Source: SIG440 sp045120135 (GTDB taxonomy: Bacteria > Bacillota > Clostridia > Monoglobales > Monoglobaceae). From it: a stretch of 64,000 nucleotides of DNA. Made by a program: the position numbers and the translations under genes. The stretch lies in contig JBGVEN010000009.1 in assembly GCA_045120135.1 (NCBI GenBank), positions 124,001-188,000 on the forward strand, read 5' to 3'. The first letter of the stretch is position 1. Every line of letters begins with the position of its first letter. The notes beneath the pieces are model-generated. The model searched no databases. It had not been told where the DNA came from and saw only the letters and a list, made by a program, of their open reading frames with translations. Below are positions 59,477 to 64,000 of this stretch, one piece after another.

Positions 59477-60511
59477 ATGTTTTTTTCTGTAATAGTACCT
59501 GTTTATAAGGTTGAAAAGTATTTATCTAATTGCATAGAGAGTGTTTTAAACCAGACCTTTTCAGATTTTGAGCTTATTCTGGTTGATGACGGCTCGCCCG
59601 ACACTTGTCCTCAGATTTGCGAAAGCTACAAGCAAAAGGACGCCCGTATAAAAGTGGTGCACAAGCCAAACGGCGGGCTTGCCAGTGCACGAAGAGCGGG
59701 GATAAAAGTGGCTGAGGGCGACTATGTATTTAACCTTGACTCAGACGACCTGATTGAAAATGATACTTTGGAATGTGCGTATAAGATAATAAAAGATACA
59801 GCTTGCGAGATTATATCTTTCTCGTACAGATGGGCTAAAAATGGGCAGACGGTGGACATCACCAATGACGGTCTTGACGAGGGACTTTATGCGGAAAAGG
59901 ACATTGAAAAGTACATTTACCCAAGACTTTTGATGGACAAAAATATGGGGCATATGTCATATTATCTGTCGGGCAAGGCGGTAAAGCGAGAGCTTCTGAC
60001 ACCGCATCAGTTAGGGGTGAGCGAGAAAATCTCACTCGGCGAAGACTTGTGTTGTGTTATCCCTTGTTACCTCAGCGCAAAGAGCGTATACATAAGCAAA
60101 AAAACGGCGTATCTGTACACTGTGCGAGACGACTCGCTGTCAAAAGCGTTCAACACAAATCAAATCAAGCTTGTGGAAGATGTAATAAATGAGATATACA
60201 AGACGGATATAAAAAAGGTGGTTGACTTTGAAAAACAGCTCTGTCGGTATTCCTGCTTTATGTGTTTTGCGATTCTTGCGGCAGCAGCAGAGGGCAATCA
60301 TTTTAAAAGCATAAACGAGCTTAAGAAAAACATCAAAAAGTCGGTGCATAACAAAAAAATTCCGTGTGCGGAATTTGAGAATATTTCGGTTAAAAGTCGA
60401 ATATCCATATTCCTTATGAAGAAAAAATGCTACAAGGCAGCGTTTTACTTTCTTAATCTGTGCAAAACTATTAAATGCGTGTTAAAGAGGAGGCCATCTT
60501 ATGAAGCCTGA
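59477..60511 (+). CDS. Glycosyltransferase family 2
   Basis: The 344-residue GT-A protein has FSVIVPVYKVEKYLSNCIESVLNQTF, LVDDGSPDTCPQICE, NGGLASARRAG and the metal motif LDSDDLIE. It follows the previous transferase by 8 bp, with AGGTGAT as ribosome site. It is related to that gene but not close enough for a recent duplicate. Confidence 0.92.
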   Translation: MFFSVIVPVYKVEKYLSNCIESVLNQTFSDFELILVDDGSPDTCPQICESYKQKDARIKVVHKPNGGLASARRAGIKVAEGDYVFNLDSDDLIENDTLECAYKIIKDTACEIISFSYRWAKNGQTVDITNDGLDEGLYAEKDIEKYIYPRLLMDKNMGHMSYYLSGKAVKRELLTPHQLGVSEKISLGEDLCCVIPCYLSAKSVYISKKTAYLYTVRDDSLSKAFNTNQIKLVEDVINEIYKTDIKKVVDFEKQLCRYSCFMCFAILAAAAEGNHFKSINELKKNIKKSVHNKKIPCAEFENISVKSRISIFLMKKKCYKAAFYFLNLCKTIKCVLKRRPSYEA

Positions 60512-61565
60512 TATTTCGGTAATTATGAGTGTGTATAACGGTGAAACATATCTCGAAGAAGCAATCGAAAGCGTTATAAACCAGACATTCAAAAACTGGG
60601 AGCTTATTGTTATAAACGACTGTTCGACGGACAGAACAGCCGAGATTCTTGCGGATTTTGCCGCAAAGGACGAGCGGGTTAAGGTTCACCCCAATGAGGT
60701 TAATCTCAAATTGCCTACATCCTTGAACAAGGCAATCTCTTTATCCGAGGGCAAATACATAGCAAGAATGGATGCAGACGATATCTGTCTCCCTGACCGT
60801 CTCGAAAAGCAGTTTAAGTTTATGGAGGAGAACCCCGATGTTTCGTTATCCTCCTGCAGATTTTTAACGGTAAAAAATGGTGTATATGCATCAGGCGGAG
60901 CAGGCGGAAGATGTGATTCCGATGCACTCCGTGCAATGCTTCTTGTTGTGAATCCCATACTGCACCCCGGTGTCATTGCAAAGGCGGAGGTTATGAGGAA
61001 GTTCAATTACGATCCCACCCACACCTGCACTGAGGACCTTGAGTTGTGGACAAGAATGGCAATGGAAAATCAGAAGATGCAGATTCTGCCAGAATGCCTT
61101 TTGATATATCGGCTTCATGATAAGCAAATTACAAGCACCACGCTTGAAAGACAGCACACCGAGGTTCTTAAAATCCAGCAAAAGTACTACGGTACGCTTC
61201 TTGAGGAAATGGATGAGGAAATGCAGAGGTTCTATATCAGCGGCATTTATTTTAAGGAGAGTACAGACATTAACAAATTCCTTGAATATGCAAAATGGTT
61301 AAGAGCTGTAACTGCTAAGAACTTTAATAAAAATTCAGTAAACTATGCACTTTTTGAAATTTTAGCCGAATACAAAAGATGCGGCACTGCAAAAGCGGAT
61401 ATTTTAAAGGGAATGCTTACGTTCAGTCCGTGGTTTTTGTTAAAAGAAATCAGCAGAAGAAAAAGAACTGCCAAAGCAGATATTGAAAAGTGTATGAAAA
61501 TTGCGAAAAATATAGGGCTTAAACAAACAGCAGGAACAAAGGAGTTCCCGATTTTTGAAAAATAG
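60501..61565 (+). CDS. Glycosyltransferase family 2
   Basis: The 354-residue GT-A protein has ISVIMSVYNGETYLEEAIESVINQTF, INDCSTDRTAEIL, and the metal motif MDADDICLPDRLEKQ typical of WcaA/SpsA-like transferases. It overlaps the upstream gene by 11 nt and has AGAGGAGG as ribosome site. It is the third GT2 gene in a row. Confidence 0.92.
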   Translation: MKPDISVIMSVYNGETYLEEAIESVINQTFKNWELIVINDCSTDRTAEILADFAAKDERVKVHPNEVNLKLPTSLNKAISLSEGKYIARMDADDICLPDRLEKQFKFMEENPDVSLSSCRFLTVKNGVYASGGAGGRCDSDALRAMLLVVNPILHPGVIAKAEVMRKFNYDPTHTCTEDLELWTRMAMENQKMQILPECLLIYRLHDKQITSTTLERQHTEVLKIQQKYYGTLLEEMDEEMQRFYISGIYFKESTDINKFLEYAKWLRAVTAKNFNKNSVNYALFEILAEYKRCGTAKADILKGMLTFSPWFLLKEISRRKRTAKADIEKCMKIAKNIGLKQTAGTKEFPIFEK

Positions 61566-61583
61566 ATAGCAGGAGTTAAAAAA

Positions 61584-62948
61584 ATGCAAATTTTTGAATA
61601 TCCTTATGTAATTATAACTATTCTTGCAATGATTTTTCTTGCAATGGGGCTGATTGGCCTGTATTTTACTATGAAATCTGTAAAAACAGCAAAAGGAACA
61701 GCAGAGAAAAGCTTTTGCGGTATAGGGAAAATTGAAAATGATTTCGAAAAGGCAAGCGCTCTACGCAAAAACCGTTGTTTAATATATATTTCGATAAACT
61801 TTGACAGTATGAAAAGGTTGTATTCGGAATCAAAGGCTAACAGAACCTATGAGCAAATAAAAAGAATTCTGCTAAAAGCTTTTTGCCTTGACAGCGGAGG
61901 CGAGATTTCGCTTTACGGAAAAGAGAATTTTGCTGCGCTGACCCATTTTGAAGCAGCAGAAACGGCAACGTGTATTGAAAGATGCTTTGACGAAATTAAT
62001 GAAGCGCTTGTCAAAGATGGTGTTGTCAATGTTGTTCGTGTAAACTTTGGCTATCACTCGACCAGCTCAACCGAGGTTTCGTTTAAGACTGCCCTGGGAA
62101 GAGCAAAGCAGGCTTGCAGCATAGCGGAAAATAAAGACATTTTGTACTGCCAATGGGACAGCTCAAACGGAAAAGAGTTCGAGAGAAAGATTAAAATTGA
62201 AAACAGCATACAAAATGAAATAGAGAGCAATAGATTTTTCCTCGAATATCAGCCTATATTGGATGCTAAAACAGATAAAATTATTGGTGCAGAGGTATTG
62301 TCCCGTCTTAATTCCACCACAGAGGGGGTTTTAACACCGCGCCTTTTCCTTTCGGCAGTAAATAATGTGGGGCTTAACGAGAAATTTGATTACTACATCT
62401 TTGAAAAAAATTGCAAATGGATTGCAAGCGACAAAGAAAATCGCACAAGGTATGTATATACAATCAATTTTTCACGGTCTACTCTTTGCGACCAAGACTT
62501 AGCGGAGAATATAATAAAGATTGTGGAAAAGTATGGTATTGACTATTCGTGCATAGCGGTTGAAATTCTTGAGGACAAAAGCCTGAATAATGTTGAAAAA
62601 TCCGTAATGATACAGAATTTGACCCGCTTAAAGCAAAAAGGCATCCTAATTCTGCTGGACGATTTTGGCAAAGGCTACACAAGCTTTGGCGATTTGACCG
62701 AGTTTGATATAAGCATTGTAAAAATTGATAAAGAAATTACGCAAAATGCAACAAACCAAGCGGGATTTTTAATTCTTAAAAACATTATCAGGACAGCTCA
62801 TGACTTGGAATTTAAGACTTTATGTGAGGGCATAGAAACAGAGGAACACAAAAATTTGGTGGTGGATGCCGGCTGTGATATGCTTCAGGGGTATTATTTT
62901 TACCGCCCGATGCCGGTTACACGATTTGAAACTTTATTTGAAAGATAG
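61584..62948 (+). CDS. c-di-GMP phosphodiesterase: membrane segment, degenerate GGDEF, EAL
   Basis: The 454-residue protein has one membrane segment (about 8-30), a degraded GGDEF-like domain (about 55-205; the signature reads YGKENF) and an EAL domain (about 212-454). The EAL motif reads EVL (Glu237), and the other active-site residues are in place: INFS, VEILED, LLDDFG (Asp359/360), VKIDKEIT, CEGIET and LQGYYFYRPMP. It should hydrolyse c-di-GMP. It lies between glycosyltransferases in the same run as the GGDEF cyclase, giving the run both a maker and a breaker. Confidence 0.88.
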   Translation: MQIFEYPYVIITILAMIFLAMGLIGLYFTMKSVKTAKGTAEKSFCGIGKIENDFEKASALRKNRCLIYISINFDSMKRLYSESKANRTYEQIKRILLKAFCLDSGGEISLYGKENFAALTHFEAAETATCIERCFDEINEALVKDGVVNVVRVNFGYHSTSSTEVSFKTALGRAKQACSIAENKDILYCQWDSSNGKEFERKIKIENSIQNEIESNRFFLEYQPILDAKTDKIIGAEVLSRLNSTTEGVLTPRLFLSAVNNVGLNEKFDYYIFEKNCKWIASDKENRTRYVYTINFSRSTLCDQDLAENIIKIVEKYGIDYSCIAVEILEDKSLNNVEKSVMIQNLTRLKQKGILILLDDFGKGYTSFGDLTEFDISIVKIDKEITQNATNQAGFLILKNIIRTAHDLEFKTLCEGIETEEHKNLVVDAGCDMLQGYYFYRPMPVTRFETLFER

Positions 62949-62962
62949 CAAGGTGATTATTT

Positions 62963-63889
62963 ATGTTATCCGTAATTATTCCTGCATACAATGAGGAAAA
63001 ATGCATTAAGCATGCATTTTCCGCAATCAAGCCGTTGCTGGACAAAAACGATATTGAAGGTGAGTTCATTTTTATTAATGACGGTTCATCTGACCAAACC
63101 TGTCAAATGATAAACGAACTTTCTTCAAAGGAAGAAAATATAGTGGGTTTGCATTTTTCAAGAAATTTTGGGAAGGAAGCTGCTATATCCGCAGGTTTAG
63201 CCGCGGCAAGCGGCAGCTGTGCCGTTGTCATTGACTGTGACCTTCAACATCCGCCGGAAAAAATAATCGAAATGTATCGCCTATGGGAACAGGGCTACGA
63301 GATTGTTGAGGGAATTAAAAAAGAGCGGGGACAAGAGAAAAAGGTGCACAGTGTTGGTGCAAAAATCTTCTATTCCGCTATCAGCCGTATGGCAGGGTTT
63401 GATATGGCTAATTCGTCGGACTTCAAGCTTCTGGATAGAAAAGTGATTGATGTGCTAAATAAAATGCCCGAACGAGGATTTTTCAGAGCAATCTCTTTTT
63501 GGGTAGGCTACAACAAGGCAACGGTTGAATATGATGTAAGGGAACGTGTAGAGGGTGAATCAAAATGGTCATCCCGTGGGCTTGTGAAGTATGCACTTTC
63601 AAATATTTCATCATACTCCACCGCACCTATGCAGACAGTAACAGTTCTTGGGGTTGTGATGCTTATAATATCTGTTATTTTCGGCGTTTGGGCGCTTATT
63701 GATAAGATAATCGGCAGAGCACTTGAGGGCATGACAACGGTTATAATTATAACAATTTTTATAGGAAGCATAATTATGATAAGCCTTGGTATTATAGGCT
63801 ACTACATTGCTCGTATTTATGAAGAAATAAAGGGAAGACCCAAGTATATAATATCGTCAACTACAAAAAGTATAAGGAAAAACAGATAA
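62963..63889 (+). CDS. GtrB-like undecaprenyl-phosphate glucosyltransferase
   Basis: The 308-residue protein is a DPM1/GtrB-type GT2: LSVIIPAYNEEKCIKHAF, FINDGSSDQT, FSRNFGKEAAISAG, CDLQHPPE (the DxD-like motif), RVEGESKWSSRGLVKYAL, then two C-terminal membrane segments. It makes undecaprenyl-phosphate hexose for a GtrA/GtrII system. Both partners are in this run, although separated by 14-18 kb. Confidence 0.9.
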   Translation: MLSVIIPAYNEEKCIKHAFSAIKPLLDKNDIEGEFIFINDGSSDQTCQMINELSSKEENIVGLHFSRNFGKEAAISAGLAAASGSCAVVIDCDLQHPPEKIIEMYRLWEQGYEIVEGIKKERGQEKKVHSVGAKIFYSAISRMAGFDMANSSDFKLLDRKVIDVLNKMPERGFFRAISFWVGYNKATVEYDVRERVEGESKWSSRGLVKYALSNISSYSTAPMQTVTVLGVVMLIISVIFGVWALIDKIIGRALEGMTTVIIITIFIGSIIMISLGIIGYYIARIYEEIKGRPKYIISSTTKSIRKNR

Positions 63890-63917
63890 TCTGAAATTGT
63901 ATAAGGAGTGCAAAAAA

Positions 63918-64000
63918 TGGAAACGATAGCAACAGAAAACATTTTAAACGGTCTTGATAATAATGAGTTTAAGATGCATCTGCAGTTTATAGTTGACAGC
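63918..64000 (+). CDS. Start of a probable EAL-domain protein (cut by window end)
   Basis: Twenty-seven residues are visible after an ATG with AAGGAG 8 nt upstream. They read METIATENILNGL, then DNNEFKMHLQFIVDS, which matches the opening of EAL domains (N-E-F-x-L-x-x-Q-x-I-V-D). There is no room for an N-terminal sensor, so this may be a stand-alone EAL protein. Active-site residues are beyond the window. Confidence 0.55.

Noticed and set aside
1..64000. CRISPR arrays, rRNA and ordinary tRNA genes
   Set aside because: No regularly spaced repeat array and no rRNA or canonical tRNA sequence was seen; the only tRNA-like structure is the tmRNA.

Overview
This window looks like chromosome from a low-to-moderate GC member of the Bacillota, class Clostridia, probably a gut-associated lineage. 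The evidence is a Gram-positive type PolC, a ParA/ParB pair with parS-like sites, a RemB (DUF370) gene between recF and gyrB, strong AGGAGG-type ribosome sites with frequent TTG/GTG starts, near-consensus sigma-A promoters, and interspersed hairpin repeats of a kind common in Clostridia. I cannot name the genus.

Layout. (1) 1-3.75 kb: the end of a transaldolase/fructose-6-phosphate aldolase gene, then a LacI-type regulator divergent from a NagA-like deacetylase and a NagB-like isomerase/deaminase. Both divergent promoters are visible, with a repeated operator-like sequence. (2) 3.75-22.3 kb, mostly minus strand: a small acidic ORF behind a structured leader, citrate synthase, a HIT protein, alaS, serS, a small coiled-coil membrane protein, parB-parA with two parS-like sites, a MATE exporter, tex, polC, ispG and rpiB. 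(3) 22.4-31.3 kb: phosphoglucomutase, rsmG, a ferredoxin, an AT-rich origin-like region, then dnaN-recF-remB-gyrB and thyA. Most genes run leftward before about 25.4 kb and rightward after it, as expected around oriC, but dnaA is not beside dnaN. (4) 31.3-40.2 kb: a MITE-like element, folA, a Wzt-type ABC ATPase, two tandem-duplicated double-domain glycosyltransferases, a WalK-like histidine kinase and an XRE regulator. (5) 40.2-41.3 kb: a candidate small RNA, smpB and the tmRNA gene. (6) 41.6-64 kb: one long rightward run of about 20 tightly packed or overlapping genes for a surface polysaccharide.

The polysaccharide run holds an initiating phosphoglycosyl transferase, many glycosyltransferases, a Wzx-like flippase, a Wzy-like polymerase, Wzz-like membrane proteins and a complete GtrA/GtrB/GtrII-type side-branch glycosylation set. 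Cyclic-di-GMP domains are interleaved with them: an intact GGDEF protein opens the run, a Wzz-like protein is fused to a GGDEF domain with a lost active site (GNGSF), an EAL phosphodiesterase sits near the end, and a second apparent EAL gene runs off the window. The run also contains a membrane metallophosphoesterase whose N-terminus resembles DnaA domain I and whose motif reads GNNE instead of GNHE. No BY-kinase or CpsB phosphatase is present. My inference is that chain length or export in this Gram-positive Wzx/Wzy system is controlled by c-di-GMP through the Wzz-GGDEF fusion rather than by tyrosine phosphorylation. This is the best candidate for an undescribed system in the window.
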